Shown piece by piece: positions 1-9,773 of a stretch of DNA of 55,308 nucleotides (position 1 is its first letter; each line of letters starts with the position of its first letter). The position numbers and the translations under genes were made by a program. Source of the stretch: an uncultured Euryhalocaulis sp. (GTDB lineage Bacteria > Pseudomonadota > Alphaproteobacteria > Caulobacterales > Maricaulaceae); the NCBI GenBank assembly GCA_913055605.1, contig CAJXKJ010000016.1:1-55308 (forward strand), read 5' to 3'. Below the pieces are notes generated by a model. That model did no database searches and was not told the DNA's origin. It worked only from the letters and a program-made list of their open reading frames with translations.

Positions 1-77
1 GGGGGCGGGGATGGACGCCCCCCGCAGCCGCGCACGGGGACAGCGAGCCCGAGCCGGAGCCGATGCCGGTGTCGTGA
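1..77 (+). CDS. C-terminal end of an unidentified protein (partial)
   Basis: Frame 3 is open from the window edge to a TGA at 75-77. It reads as a plausible C-terminus rich in Pro, Glu and Asp, ending EPEPEPMPVS. The next gene on the minus strand ends at 98, so this would be a convergent neighbour. Only about 24 codons are visible and no family can be named. The opposite strand also has a short open frame starting at 85 that leaves the window, so strand assignment is tentative. Confidence 0.35.
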   Translation, partial: GRGWTPPAAAHGDSEPEPEPMPVS

Positions 78-97
78 GGGAGCATTAGCCCCCCGCT

Positions 98-1099
98 TCA
101 GCCCCAGAGTTCGGGCGAGGGCGGGGCCATGGACGCGCCGTCATAGACGATGCCGTTGCGGCGGTCCTTTTCCAGCAGAAGCGGGCCGTCGAGGTCGACG
201 AACTCGGCCTCCGCCGCGTCGGCCAGCAGGGCGGCGGGCGCCATGGCGAGGGACGTGGCCACCATGCAGCCGACCATGAGCTGGAGCCCGCGCTGGCGCG
301 CCTCGGCGGCCAGCAGGGCGGCCTCGGTCAGGCCGCCGGCCTTGTCGATCTTGATATTGATCGCGCCATAGGCGGCGGGAAGGTCGTGCAGGCTCTGGCG
401 GTCGTGCACGCTTTCGTCGGCGCAGAGCAGGACCGGCCAGTCCTTTCCGCCGAGGGCCGCGTCCTCGTCCGCCGGGAGCGGCTGTTCGATCAGGGCGACG
501 CCGAGACCGGCGAGCGGGGCGGCGAGCGCGTGCAGGTCGTCCAGCGTCCAGCCTTCGTTTGCGTCGGCGACCAGGCGGGCGTCGGGCCGGGCCGCGCGCA
601 CCGCGCGCACGCGGGCGAAGTCGCCGGCGGCCTCGCCCAGTTTCAGCTTCAGCAGCGGGCGGTCCGACGCCGCGGCGGCGGCGCGGGCCATGGCGTCCGG
701 GTCCGCCAGGCTGATGGTGAAACAGGTCTGCAGCGTGCGGCCCTGCGGCCGGGCGCCGAGCAGGGCGTGCAGGCCGTCGGCGACGCTGCGCTGGCCGGTC
801 TTGGCCTCATAGTCCCACAGGGCGCAATCGACCGCCGCGCGGGCGGCGCCGTGCGGCATGGCGTGGGCCAGCCCGTCCCGGTCCAGCGGGCCGGCGCTTT
901 CGTCGGCCAGAGAGCGGATCTGGGCGAGGACGGAGTCCAGGGTCTCGCCATAGCGGCCATAGGGGACGGATTCCCCGCGTCCGATGGCGGATTCTCCGAT
1001 AATCGAGGCAACTACCGGTTCGGCCGCGCGTTTTTCGCCGCGGGCGATCCGGAAGCCGCCGCGAATCGGCCAAGACTGGCTTTCGGCTTCTAGCCGCAT
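98..1099 (-). CDS. dgcA: Dipeptide epimerase (L-Ala-D/L-Glu epimerase type, enolase superfamily)
   Basis: A 333-residue cytosolic enzyme of the enolase superfamily. It is expected to epimerise the second residue of dipeptides such as L-Ala-D-Glu in murein peptide recycling. The expected motifs are in order: KxK (LKLKL, about 151-153), the metal ligands in VADANEGW (D179), IEQPL (E205) and CADES (D228), and a lysine motif INIKIDKAGG near 250-253. The open frame runs far upstream on the minus strand, antisense to the MCE permease. The ATG at 1099 was chosen because family homology begins there (MRLEAES). It is divergent from the MCE operon, 57 nt away. Substrate specificity cannot be read from sequence and could be another dipeptide. 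Confidence 0.85.
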   Translation of the reverse strand: MRLEAESQSWPIRGGFRIARGEKRAAEPVVASIIGESAIGRGESVPYGRYGETLDSVLAQIRSLADESAGPLDRDGLAHAMPHGAARAAVDCALWDYEAKTGQRSVADGLHALLGARPQGRTLQTCFTISLADPDAMARAAAAASDRPLLKLKLGEAAGDFARVRAVRAARPDARLVADANEGWTLDDLHALAAPLAGLGVALIEQPLPADEDAALGGKDWPVLLCADESVHDRQSLHDLPAAYGAINIKIDKAGGLTEAALLAAEARQRGLQLMVGCMVATSLAMAPAALLADAAEAEFVDLDGPLLLEKDRRNGIVYDGASMAPPSPELWG

Positions 1100-1156
1100 A
1101 GGGGGCCTGCTAGACGGGTGAGTGACACCGGCTTTGCGCCGGCTTGAGGAAGGGCG

Positions 1157-2284
1157 ATGGCTGAAGATACCGCGCTGGACGTCGCGCATGAAGGCCGGGG
1201 GGTTCGCATCTCTCCGGTCGGCGACTGGACGGTGCTGACCCTTTCCCGGGTGGCGAAACAGATCGAGACTCTGTGCCGGTCGCAGCGCAACCAGACGGCG
1301 GTGGTCGACGTGTCGCGCCTGGGCCGTCTGGACACGTCCGGCGCGCTGATGCTGGCGCGCTGCGCCGATCCCGACGGCAGCGGCAATATCCGGGTCGAGG
1401 GCGAGCACGAATACGCCGCCGACCTGATCACCGAAATCGGCGAGGAGTATAAGCCGGACACCGAGCCGCACCGGCGCGAGCACGGGCTGATCCCGCTGCT
1501 GGAGCGGACCGGGCGCGGCCTGGAGGCGGCCGGGATCGAATTCTACGAGTCGCTGGCCTTTTTCGGGCGGACGCTGAACGCGCTGCTGAAGCTGTTCCTG
1601 GCGCCCCACAAATTCCGCTGGACCGCCACGGTGAACGTGATGGAGCAGGCGGGGCTGAACGCGCTGCCCATCATCGCGCTGCTGGCCTTTTTCATCGGGG
1701 CGGTTGTGGCCTTTATCGGCCTGAACCAGCTGGCCAATTTCGGGGCGCAGATTTTCGCGGTGGAGCTGGTCTCCATCTCCGTCCTGCGGGAGTTCGGGGT
1801 GCTGATCACCGCGATCATGCTGGCCGGGCGGTCGGACTCCGCGTTCACCGCGCAGATCGGCGCAATGCGGATGCAGCAGGAAATCGACGCGATGAAGGTC
1901 ATGGGGCTGGACCCCTATGACGTGCTGGTTGCGCCGCGCCTGGTGGCTGTGGTGCTGATGGCGCCGCTGATGACCTTCGTTTCGATGATGGCCGGCATGG
2001 TCGGCGGCATGCTGGTGATCTGGTCGGTGCTGGGCTTCCAGCCCGGCTTCTTCATCACACGGACCTACGAGACCGTGCCGATCCTGCATTTCTGGGCGGG
2101 CATGGCGAAGGCGCCGGTGTTCGCCGTGATCATCGCGGTGATCGGCTGCCGCCAGGGGCTGAACGTGGGCGGCGACGTGGAGTCGCTGGGCCGGCGTGTG
2201 ACCGCATCGGTGGTGCAGTCGATCTTCATGGTGATCGTGGTCGATGCGCTGTTCGCCATGGCCTATCTGGAGATGGGGATTTGA
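1157..2284 (+). CDS. MlaE-type ABC permease with N-terminal STAS-like region
   Basis: A 375-residue inner-membrane permease of the MlaE/YrbE family, the membrane core of an MCE lipid transporter that moves phospholipids between inner and outer membrane. The first ~90 residues are soluble and resemble a STAS domain (VVDVSRLGRLDTSGALML). The permease part follows with about five hydrophobic segments, including LPIIALLAFFIGAVVAFIGL and a conserved REFGVLITAIMLAGRSDSAF region. Typical MlaE proteins are about 260 residues, so the extra length is the N-terminal domain. It is the first gene of a four-gene operon. Its TGA overlaps the TTG start of the ATPase gene (TTGA), which suggests translational coupling. 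Confidence 0.9.
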   Translation: MAEDTALDVAHEGRGVRISPVGDWTVLTLSRVAKQIETLCRSQRNQTAVVDVSRLGRLDTSGALMLARCADPDGSGNIRVEGEHEYAADLITEIGEEYKPDTEPHRREHGLIPLLERTGRGLEAAGIEFYESLAFFGRTLNALLKLFLAPHKFRWTATVNVMEQAGLNALPIIALLAFFIGAVVAFIGLNQLANFGAQIFAVELVSISVLREFGVLITAIMLAGRSDSAFTAQIGAMRMQQEIDAMKVMGLDPYDVLVAPRLVAVVLMAPLMTFVSMMAGMVGGMLVIWSVLGFQPGFFITRTYETVPILHFWAGMAKAPVFAVIIAVIGCRQGLNVGGDVESLGRRVTASVVQSIFMVIVVDALFAMAYLEMGI

Positions 2285-3093
2285 GCGGCGAGGCGGTGAT
2301 CGAAGTGCGCGGCGTGCGCACGGCGTTCGGCGACCATGTCGTCCATGACGGCATCGACCTGGACGTCTATGAGGGCGAAATCCTGGGCCTGGTCGGGGGC
2401 TCCGGCTCCGGCAAATCCGTCCTGCTGAACGAGATCCTGCACCTGATTTCCCCGACCGAGGGCGACATCACGGTGTTCGGCCACGACATCTCCGACATGA
2501 CCTCGGACGAGCGGGACGAGCTGGACCGGCGGCGCGGGGTGCTGTTCCAGGGCGGGGCGCTGTTTTCCCAGCTGACGGTTCTGGAGAACGTGAAGGCGCC
2601 GCTGCGCCGGCACGCCGACCTGCCGAACGCCATCATGGACGAGATCGCCCGGATGAAGATCGCCATGGTCGGCTTGGGCCAGGAGGCGGCGGGCAAGCAG
2701 CCCTTCGACCTGTCCGGCGGGATGCGCAAGCGCGTGGGCCTGGCGCGGGCGCTGGTGATGGACCCCGACATCCTGTTCCTGGACGAGCCGACGGCCGGGC
2801 TGGACCCGATCGGCGCGGCGGAGTTCGATCACCTTATCAAGCAGTTGAGCGATATTCTGAACCTGACGGTTCTGATGGTGACGCACGATCTGGATTCGCT
2901 GTTCGCGGTGTGCGACCGGGTGGCGGTGCTGGCCGACAAGAAGATCGTCGCCGTGGCGCCGCCGCGCGAATTGATCCACCATAAGCATCCGTGGATTCAC
3001 GAGTATTTCAGCGGCCCGCGCGGGCGGGCCGCGCTTGCGGGCGAGGGCGAAACGGCCCAAACCTTGTCGTCGGGCGGCACGGGAGACAGCTGA
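2281..3093 (+). CDS. MlaF-type ABC transporter ATPase
   Basis: A 270-residue ATPase that should power the MCE lipid transporter from the cytosolic side. It has Walker A GGSGSGKS (39-46), signature LSGGMRKRVGLARAL (from 144) and Walker B ILFLDEP (164-170) followed by TAGLDP, with the switch His in VMVTHDLDS. Length is normal for MlaF. The start is TTG at 2281, sharing four bases with the stop of the permease gene. The last ~20 residues form a Gly/Ala-rich tail. The MCE-domain gene begins 3 nt after its stop. Confidence 0.92.
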   Translation: MSGEAVIEVRGVRTAFGDHVVHDGIDLDVYEGEILGLVGGSGSGKSVLLNEILHLISPTEGDITVFGHDISDMTSDERDELDRRRGVLFQGGALFSQLTVLENVKAPLRRHADLPNAIMDEIARMKIAMVGLGQEAAGKQPFDLSGGMRKRVGLARALVMDPDILFLDEPTAGLDPIGAAEFDHLIKQLSDILNLTVLMVTHDLDSLFAVCDRVAVLADKKIVAVAPPRELIHHKHPWIHEYFSGPRGRAALAGEGETAQTLSSGGTGDS

Positions 3094-3096
3094 CAG

Positions 3097-4032
3097 GTGG
3101 AAACGCGGGCCCACTACGCGCTGGTAGGCGGAATATCGCTGGCCCTGTTGATCGGGGCGGCGCTGTTCGTGATCTGGCTGGGGCAGCTCAGCTATCGCCA
3201 GGAACTGGCCGAATACGACGTCGTGTTCGAGGGGCCGGTGCGCGGCGTCTCCGAATCCAGCGAGGTCCGGTTCAACGGCATCAAGGTCGGCGACATCACG
3301 CGGCTGGGCCTGGACCCCAGCAATCCGAACAATGTGATCGCGCGCATCCAGATCGACGCGCTGACCCCGGTGAAGACGGACTCCACCGCGCAGATCGAGC
3401 CGCAGGGCATCACCGGCGTGTCCTATATCCAGCTGACCGGCGGATCGCCCAACGCGCCGCTGCTGCGCGACGACGACCGCGGGCCGCCGCCGATCATCTA
3501 CGCCAAGCAGGGGCCGCTGGAAGGCTTCGTCGCCAACGCCGAGGACGTGATGAACGCGGCCGAGGGCGCGCTGCAGCGGATCGAGGTCCTGCTGAACGAC
3601 GACAATCTGGCCACGGTCCAGCAGACGCTGGAGAACATCCAGGCGCTGAGCGCGGAGCTGGAGGCGAACGCCGAACTGGTCGCCGAGGCGCGCGAGGCCG
3701 TGACCACGATCAGCCAGACCGCCGCGGAATGGCAGGAGGTCGGCGTGACCGCCCGCACCCTGCTGGAGACCGACGGGCGCGAGGTGATGGACAATCTGAA
3801 CGACACCACCCAGCGCGCCGAAGAGGCGGCGACGGAAATCCGCGATTTCGCCGAGCTGCTGAGCGACACGCTGCAGCGCTATGCCGGCGGCGGCGCCAGC
3901 GAGCTGACCCTGCTGGTCGCCGACCTGCGGTCGCTGGCGCAGTCGCTGGAGCTGGTGGTCGGGGACATTCAGGACAATCCGGCTGGCCTGCTGTCGGGCA
4001 GCCAGCGGCAGGAAGTGGAGATACCGCGATGA
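3097..4032 (+). CDS. MlaD-type MCE-domain protein
   Basis: A 311-residue periplasmic lipid-binding component of the Mla-like transporter, anchored in the inner membrane. A single N-terminal membrane segment (about residues 10-30, LVGGISLALLIGAALFVIWL) is followed by an MCE domain with the typical GPVRGVSESSEVRFNGIKVG stretch and a LTGGSPNAPLL element. After about residue 150 the sequence is helical, rich in Ala/Glu/Asn, and probably coiled-coil. This resembles the longer PqiB/LetB-like or actinobacterial Mce C-terminal helices more than the short E. coli MlaD. The start is GTG at 3097. The stop overlaps the lipoprotein start (ATGA, 4029-4032). Confidence 0.9.
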   Translation: METRAHYALVGGISLALLIGAALFVIWLGQLSYRQELAEYDVVFEGPVRGVSESSEVRFNGIKVGDITRLGLDPSNPNNVIARIQIDALTPVKTDSTAQIEPQGITGVSYIQLTGGSPNAPLLRDDDRGPPPIIYAKQGPLEGFVANAEDVMNAAEGALQRIEVLLNDDNLATVQQTLENIQALSAELEANAELVAEAREAVTTISQTAAEWQEVGVTARTLLETDGREVMDNLNDTTQRAEEAATEIRDFAELLSDTLQRYAGGGASELTLLVADLRSLAQSLELVVGDIQDNPAGLLSGSQRQEVEIPR

Positions 4033-4679
4033 GGCGCGTGCTGGTTGCGGCGACGGCGGTTCTGGCGCTGGGCGGATGCGTTCGCCTGCTGCCGGAATCC
4101 ACGCCGTCCGACATTTATCGCCTGACCCTGCCGCCGAGCACGGCGGACGTTTCCCGCACCTTCGGCAATCCGACGGTGATGGTGGGGCGGCCGGGCGGCG
4201 GGCCGCTGGGCGCCGACGACATCATCGTCAGCCAGTCCGCGGACTCGCTGGCCGTTGCGGCCGGCGCGCGCTGGGCCTCGCCCGCGCGGGAGATGGTGCA
4301 GGACTACATCATCGAAATGCTGGAGCGGGAAGCGCCGAGCATCTCGCCGCTGCGGCCCGGCGACGGGATGGCGGCCGATTACGATCTGGCGCTGGATATC
4401 CGGCATTTCGAGGCCGAGTACGACCGCGGCATGGAGGCCGCGCCGCTGATCCATGTGGCGATCGGCGCGCGCCTGATCGACGAGGCGCGGGACCTGCAGG
4501 CCTCCAGCGTGTTCTCCGCAAGCGAACGGGCCGGGTCCAACCGGATGGGGTCCATCGTTGAGGCGTTCGACCGGGCCACGGCCCAGACGGTCGACACGCT
4601 GGCCGACTGGACCGAACGGTCGGTGGCGGAATCCGAACGCCGGCTGGAAATGGAACGGCTGGCCGAAGAGCAGTCCTGA
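4029..4679 (+). CDS. ABC-type transport auxiliary lipoprotein (PqiC/DUF330-like)
   Basis: A 216-residue lipoprotein that closes the MCE operon. The signal peptide ends in a lipobox, LALGGC, with Cys near residue 18, so it should be lipidated and probably sits in the outer membrane as the periplasmic partner of the transporter. The mature part has the pattern of the ABC transport auxiliary family: IYRLTLPP near the start, ARWASPAREMVQDYIIEML mid-protein, then DLALDIRHFEAEYD. The start at 4029 uses the ATGA overlap with the MCE gene. The C-terminal ~30 residues are charged and helical. No MlaA or MlaB gene lies in the operon. Confidence 0.85.
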   Translation: MRRVLVAATAVLALGGCVRLLPESTPSDIYRLTLPPSTADVSRTFGNPTVMVGRPGGGPLGADDIIVSQSADSLAVAAGARWASPAREMVQDYIIEMLEREAPSISPLRPGDGMAADYDLALDIRHFEAEYDRGMEAAPLIHVAIGARLIDEARDLQASSVFSASERAGSNRMGSIVEAFDRATAQTVDTLADWTERSVAESERRLEMERLAEEQS

Positions 4680-4701
4680 GGCGGATCGCCCGGACTGTGC
4701 G

Positions 4702-7005
4702 TCAGGCGCCGCCGAGCGCCGCCGACAGCAGCAGATAGCCCCGGCCCGGCGTTGCGCCCAGAAGCTCGATCAGATGATCGGGCCGGTCCTCGCGCGCGGC
4801 AGAGGACACTTTCTCCTCCATCTTGCCGACAAAGGCGCGGACGCGGCCGCGCAGATCCTCGTCGCGCTCGATGGTGCGGGACAGCAGCGCAACATGGGCG
4901 GGCGCGTGCTCCCGCACCGACTCGCGCATCGCGTCGATCCCGGCCGAACGGCGGGCGTGGGCGGCGTCGCGCGCCCCGGCGGGGCTGAGGGCGGACGGGT
5001 CGGCGCCCAGATCCTCGGCGGTGTCCTCCGCGCGGGGTTCGGGTTCGGGCTCGCGCCGCGTTTCTCGCTCTGGTCGTTCTGGCCGCTCGCGTTCTGGCCG
5101 GTCATAGGAGAAGGGTTCGCGGCGGGGAGCTTCCTCGGTCTCGCGCATGCTGGAGACGATGTCGCGCCAGGACAGGCCGGATTCGAATTTCGGCGGCTCC
5201 TCCTGCTCCTCCTGCTTCTCCTCGCGCCTTGAGGCGCGGGACGGCTCGCGGGGGGCATCCGTGTCGCGCGAACGGGAGCGGTCGCGGCCGCGCTCGTCGC
5301 CGGCGCGCTGCAGCGGGTCGGGCAGGTCAGGGAAGACCGGAGGCTGGCGCCCGCCGGAGCCGCCGCCGAGCGAGCCCATGCGCAGGACGAATTCGCTGAG
5401 CAGTTCGTAATTGTGGCGCATGCGCGCCTGCAGCGCGGAGTCGATCTCCCGCGCCTCGTCCGCGGCGCTGCGCGCGGCGGAGCGCAAATTCTCCACGCCG
5501 GTGCGCACGGCGGTCTCCAGCTCCGTCACGCGCTCGCGCGCGGCCTCCGGGAACTGGCCGAGATTGTCGCCGACGGAGTCGATGCGCCGCTCGACCTCCG
5601 CCAGCTGCTGGCGCCAGGTCTCCAGCGAGCGATCGAAGCGGGCGGCGAGCGCGCTGTCGGCCTCGTCCGCCATGCGGGCGACGCGGGAGATGGCGTGGTT
5701 CGCCTCGTCGATCCGGCGCTCGAACACTTTTTCGGCGCGGGTGGCGGCGTCGAAGGTCGCCTCGCCAAGCTGTTCGACGCGGCCCTGGATGCCGGCGGCC
5801 TGGGCCTCCAGCGCGGCGGCGGCGGCGTCGCTGGCCGCGCGCGCCTTGTCGGCGGCGTCCTCCAGCGCCTTCAGCCGTTCCTCCTGACGCTGGGACAGGC
5901 TTTCGGTGCGGCCGAGGATCATCTCGCCCAGCTCCTGCGCCTGGCTGAGCGCGTCCTCGACGGCGCCGCGCAGGACCTCGCCGCCGGCGCGGGTGGCCTC
6001 GGTCATGTCGTCGGCGCCCTTGCCGGCGACCTTGACCAGTTCGCCCAGCTCCGCCCGGTGGAAGTCGAGGGCGGAGGCGATGCGCTTCTGCTCCTCCCGC
6101 AGCGTGCGGCTGGCCTCGTCCATTTCCTCGCGGTGGCTCTCATAGAGCGCGCCCAGGGACTTGCCCTGTTCGGCGAAGGACTCGGCCAGCGTGTTCAGCT
6201 TACGGCGCTGGGAGTCCAGCGCGCCGGCGGCTTCGTCGCTGCGCGCGACCAGTTCGGTGGAGGCGGTCTTGAGCGCCTCGGCGCTGGTTTCGATCTTGGC
6301 CTGGCCCTCGCTGGCGGCGCCCTCGGCAAGCTCCGCGGCGCGGGCGACCATGCGCGACTGTTCGGAGATGGCCTCGGCGATCTGTTTCGCCTTGGCGTCC
6401 AGGACGTCGGCGAGCGTGGTCAGCGCCTCGCGTTCGGCGCGCAGATCGTCGATCAAAGAGCGGGACTGTTCGTCGGCGCGGCGCGCGGCGGCGGCCAGCG
6501 AGTCCGCATGGTGGCGGATCACTTCTTCCATGGCGCCCAGGCGCGTGAGCGCGGCGTCCATGCCGGTGTTCACCCGCTGGACCTCGGAGGTCAGGACGGT
6601 GGAGAGGGAGCGGGTCTCTTCCTCCACCACGCGCTCGGGCCGGGTGAGGCGGCGCGCGGCGGTGGTGACCAGGCGCGCTTGGGCGGAGAAGCGCATCATC
6701 TGCTGGGCCGCGATGCCGGCGATGAAAACGAAGAGGGCGGGCCCGAAGGCGACGAAGGCCAGGCCCGCGAGCTGGGCCGGGGTGCTGGCCAGAAGGGCCT
6801 CCACGCCCGAATAGCCGAGCAGATAGGCCGCGCAGCCGGCGATCCACAGAATGGCCAGAGCCGCGCACAACAGGACCACCCAGCCGCCGCCATGGGGCCG
6901 GTCGTCGTCCGCCGACGGCTCCTCCACACGCGTCAGCGCCCGGTCCCGGCCGGGCGGGTCCAGCGTGTCGATGTCGATGACCTTTTCTTCGGTGGAGGTG
7001 CTCAT
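4702..7005 (-). CDS. Large membrane-anchored coiled-coil protein, TipN-like architecture
   Basis: A 767-residue protein with an acidic N-terminus, two closely spaced membrane segments (WVVLLCAALAILWIAGCAAYLL and AGLAFVAFGPALFVFIAGIAA), and then a ~450-residue Ala/Glu/Arg-rich helical region with strong coiled-coil character. A disordered, charged Arg/Glu/Pro linker follows, and a small C-terminal domain ending LLGATPGRGYLLLSAALGGA. Two N-terminal membrane segments plus a long cytoplasmic coiled coil is the layout of Caulobacter TipN, the new-pole marker. That parallel is architectural inference only. The ATG at 7005 was chosen; an in-frame GTG at 7038 would add 11 residues. It is convergent with the MCE operon. 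Confidence 0.6.
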   Translation of the reverse strand: MSTSTEEKVIDIDTLDPPGRDRALTRVEEPSADDDRPHGGGWVVLLCAALAILWIAGCAAYLLGYSGVEALLASTPAQLAGLAFVAFGPALFVFIAGIAAQQMMRFSAQARLVTTAARRLTRPERVVEEETRSLSTVLTSEVQRVNTGMDAALTRLGAMEEVIRHHADSLAAAARRADEQSRSLIDDLRAEREALTTLADVLDAKAKQIAEAISEQSRMVARAAELAEGAASEGQAKIETSAEALKTASTELVARSDEAAGALDSQRRKLNTLAESFAEQGKSLGALYESHREEMDEASRTLREEQKRIASALDFHRAELGELVKVAGKGADDMTEATRAGGEVLRGAVEDALSQAQELGEMILGRTESLSQRQEERLKALEDAADKARAASDAAAAALEAQAAGIQGRVEQLGEATFDAATRAEKVFERRIDEANHAISRVARMADEADSALAARFDRSLETWRQQLAEVERRIDSVGDNLGQFPEAARERVTELETAVRTGVENLRSAARSAADEAREIDSALQARMRHNYELLSEFVLRMGSLGGGSGGRQPPVFPDLPDPLQRAGDERGRDRSRSRDTDAPREPSRASRREEKQEEQEEPPKFESGLSWRDIVSSMRETEEAPRREPFSYDRPERERPERPERETRREPEPEPRAEDTAEDLGADPSALSPAGARDAAHARRSAGIDAMRESVREHAPAHVALLSRTIERDEDLRGRVRAFVGKMEEKVSSAAREDRPDHLIELLGATPGRGYLLLSAALGGA

Positions 7006-7136
7006 GCCAACTGTCTGTATTGCAAAGGCGTCCGACACTGTAGTGCGCCGTGCAGGGCGGTTGAAGGCTGGCCGGGGCGGAGGGGCGGTCGCGGCGGCCC
7101 TAACCCCCAGGATTGATTGGCCCTAGGCTCCGCCCG

Positions 7137-8354
7137 ATGGAGGAATCGCGCATCGACAGCCCGGCCCGCCCGGCGGAGCGGCGCAACGCCGCGCTGGACG
7201 CCCTGCGCGGCTTTGCGGTGCTGGGCATCTTCATGATGAACATCCAGACCTTCGCCATGGTCCAGGACGCCTATCTGGACCCGATGGCGCATATGGACCT
7301 GAGCGGGATGAACCGCACGGTCTGGGTTCTGGGCCATGTCTTTTTCGAACTGAAATTCATCACGATCTTTTCGGTCCTGTTCGGGGCCGGCGTGGCGATG
7401 ACCGCGGGCAAGGACGATCCGGACGCGCTGGCGCGGCATGGACGGCGGATGGGCTGGCTGCTGCTGATCGGGATGATCCATGCCTATGCGCTCTGGTACG
7501 GCGACATCCTGGTCGCCTATGCGGTCTGGGGCCTGATCGCGGCGATGTTCCTGGACCGCCGGCCGGGCGTGCTGATCGCGGTCGGGGCCGGGCTGGGCCT
7601 GCTGACCGCGCTGGCCTTCTGGGCGCAGTATTCGAGCTGGGAGCAGGGGGCGGGGTATTTCCCTTCCGAGACTTGGCGTCCGTCAGAGCGGGAGATCGCC
7701 GAGGCGGCGGACATGGCGCGGGCGGGCTGGCTGACGCGCAGCCTGGCGACGGCGGGGGACACCGCCGACGTGCAGGTGTCCGGCCTCATCTATTACGGGC
7801 CGCGGGTTCTGGGCTGCATCCTGATCGGGATCGGGCTGTTTCGGACGGGCTTCCTGACCGGCGGCTGGCCGGCGCGGCGGTACTGGCTGGCGGCGGCTGT
7901 CGGCCTGCCCGTCGGGCTGGGGGCTGGCGCGCTGACGGCCTGGGCGCAGCTGGCGGGGGAATTCACGCCGGGCGTGCTGGCCTGGACCGCGGTGGTGGAT
8001 CATGTGGCGAGCCTGCCCGCGGCGCTGGGTTATGGCGCGCTGATCATGCTGGCGGCCAAGGCGGGATGGCTGGACTGGCTGACGCGGCCGCTGGCGGCGG
8101 TGGGGCGGATGGCGCTGACCAATTACATCACCCAGTCGGCGATCGCGGCCTTTCTGTTCTGGGGGCCGCCGGGGCTGGGCTGGTTCGGGACCGTGGAGCG
8201 GACCGGGCAGGCGCAGATCGTTCTGGCGGTGTGGGCGGCGCAGCTGGTCTGGTCGCCGCTCTGGCTGTCGGCGTTCCGCTTCGGCCCGCTGGAATGGGCG
8301 TGGCGGAGCCTGACATACCGGCGCGCGCAGCCGATGCTGCGCCGGGCCACCTGA
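7137..8354 (+). CDS. DUF418 (YeiB-like) multi-pass membrane protein
   Basis: A 405-residue inner-membrane protein. The N-terminal motif RNAALDALRGFAVLGIFMMN is the hallmark of the acyltransferase-3/DUF418 superfamily (YeiB). The C-terminal DUF418 part contains the typical PLAAVGRMALTNYITQS and FGPLEWAWRSLTY motifs. About nine hydrophobic segments are visible. Function is unknown in the family; a role in moving or transferring acyl groups is only suggested. The ATG at 7137 was preferred to an in-frame TTG at 7113. It is divergent from the coiled-coil gene and ends 1 nt before the convergent isomerase gene. Confidence 0.88.
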   Translation: MEESRIDSPARPAERRNAALDALRGFAVLGIFMMNIQTFAMVQDAYLDPMAHMDLSGMNRTVWVLGHVFFELKFITIFSVLFGAGVAMTAGKDDPDALARHGRRMGWLLLIGMIHAYALWYGDILVAYAVWGLIAAMFLDRRPGVLIAVGAGLGLLTALAFWAQYSSWEQGAGYFPSETWRPSEREIAEAADMARAGWLTRSLATAGDTADVQVSGLIYYGPRVLGCILIGIGLFRTGFLTGGWPARRYWLAAAVGLPVGLGAGALTAWAQLAGEFTPGVLAWTAVVDHVASLPAALGYGALIMLAAKAGWLDWLTRPLAAVGRMALTNYITQSAIAAFLFWGPPGLGWFGTVERTGQAQIVLAVWAAQLVWSPLWLSAFRFGPLEWAWRSLTYRRAQPMLRRAT

Positions 8355-8355
8355 T

Positions 8356-8994
8356 CTAGCCGGCGGGCGCGTCCGGCTGTTTGCGGGGGTGGGCGATGGC
8401 GAAGGCGTCGATGGACGCGCAGGCCTGTTCGACCTTGGCGATGTTCGGGAATTTGTCGACGTCCACGCCGTATTGCCGGGCGTTATAGACCTGCGGCATC
8501 AGATAGATGTCCGCCAAAGTGGGCGTGTCGCCGAAGGCGTATTTGCCGGGCGCCTGATCCACCAGACGCTCCAGCGCGTCGAAACCGGCGGTGATCCAGG
8601 TGCGCGCCCATTTGAAGATCGCGTCCTGATCGGCGTCGAACTCATGCTTCAGATAGGACAGGACGCGGCGGTTCTGGACCGGGTGGATGTCGGAGCCGAC
8701 GATGGCGCACATGGCGCGGACCTGAGCGCGGGCCCATGCGTCCTCCGGCAGGAGCGGCGGCTCTTTCCGCGTTTCCTCCAGCCATTCCAGGATGGCGGAG
8801 GACTGGGTCAGCACGCCGTGGCCGGTGTCGAGCGCGGGCAGGAGGCCTTGCGGGTTCACCTCCAGGAATTTGGGGGCGTGATGCTCCCGCTTTCCGAGGT
8901 CGATGGGGATGATCTCCGCCGTCACGCCTTTCAGGTTCAGCGCGATGCGGACGCGGTACGCGGCGGAGGACCGGTAATGGGAGTAGAGCTTCAA
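8356..8994 (-). CDS. Maleylacetoacetate/maleylpyruvate isomerase (zeta-class GST)
   Basis: A 212-residue glutathione-dependent isomerase. The N-terminal thioredoxin fold carries the zeta-class signature YRSSAAYRVRIALNLKG with the catalytic serines at residues 9-10. The C-terminal helical domain ends in the family-typical AHPRKQPDAP. It should convert maleylacetoacetate to fumarylacetoacetate, or maleylpyruvate to fumarylpyruvate; the fold does not separate these. The partner hydrolase lies immediately upstream (stop TGA, 1 nt, then TTG start), and it resembles fumarylpyruvate hydrolases, which favours a gentisate-type (NagL) role. The start is the TTG at 8994, giving the standard MKLYSHYRSS N-terminus. 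Confidence 0.88.
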   Translation of the reverse strand: MKLYSHYRSSAAYRVRIALNLKGVTAEIIPIDLGKREHHAPKFLEVNPQGLLPALDTGHGVLTQSSAILEWLEETRKEPPLLPEDAWARAQVRAMCAIVGSDIHPVQNRRVLSYLKHEFDADQDAIFKWARTWITAGFDALERLVDQAPGKYAFGDTPTLADIYLMPQVYNARQYGVDVDKFPNIAKVEQACASIDAFAIAHPRKQPDAPAG

Positions 8995-8995
8995 C

Positions 8996-9676
<681 letters not shown>

Positions 9677-9773
9677 AAGCGTGTCCTGTATCGGGGCAGG
9701 CGAAGCGCGGCAATGGGGAACGCTTTGACGCGCTTCCGCGTTCGGGGAGCGACTGTTCTGGAAGGAGCGCGGC

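Noticed and set aside
1-85. Minus-strand open frame starting at 85 and running off the left edge
   Set aside because: It is Gly/Ser/Pro rich without a convincing pattern; the plus-strand acidic C-terminus is a better reading, though neither is certain.
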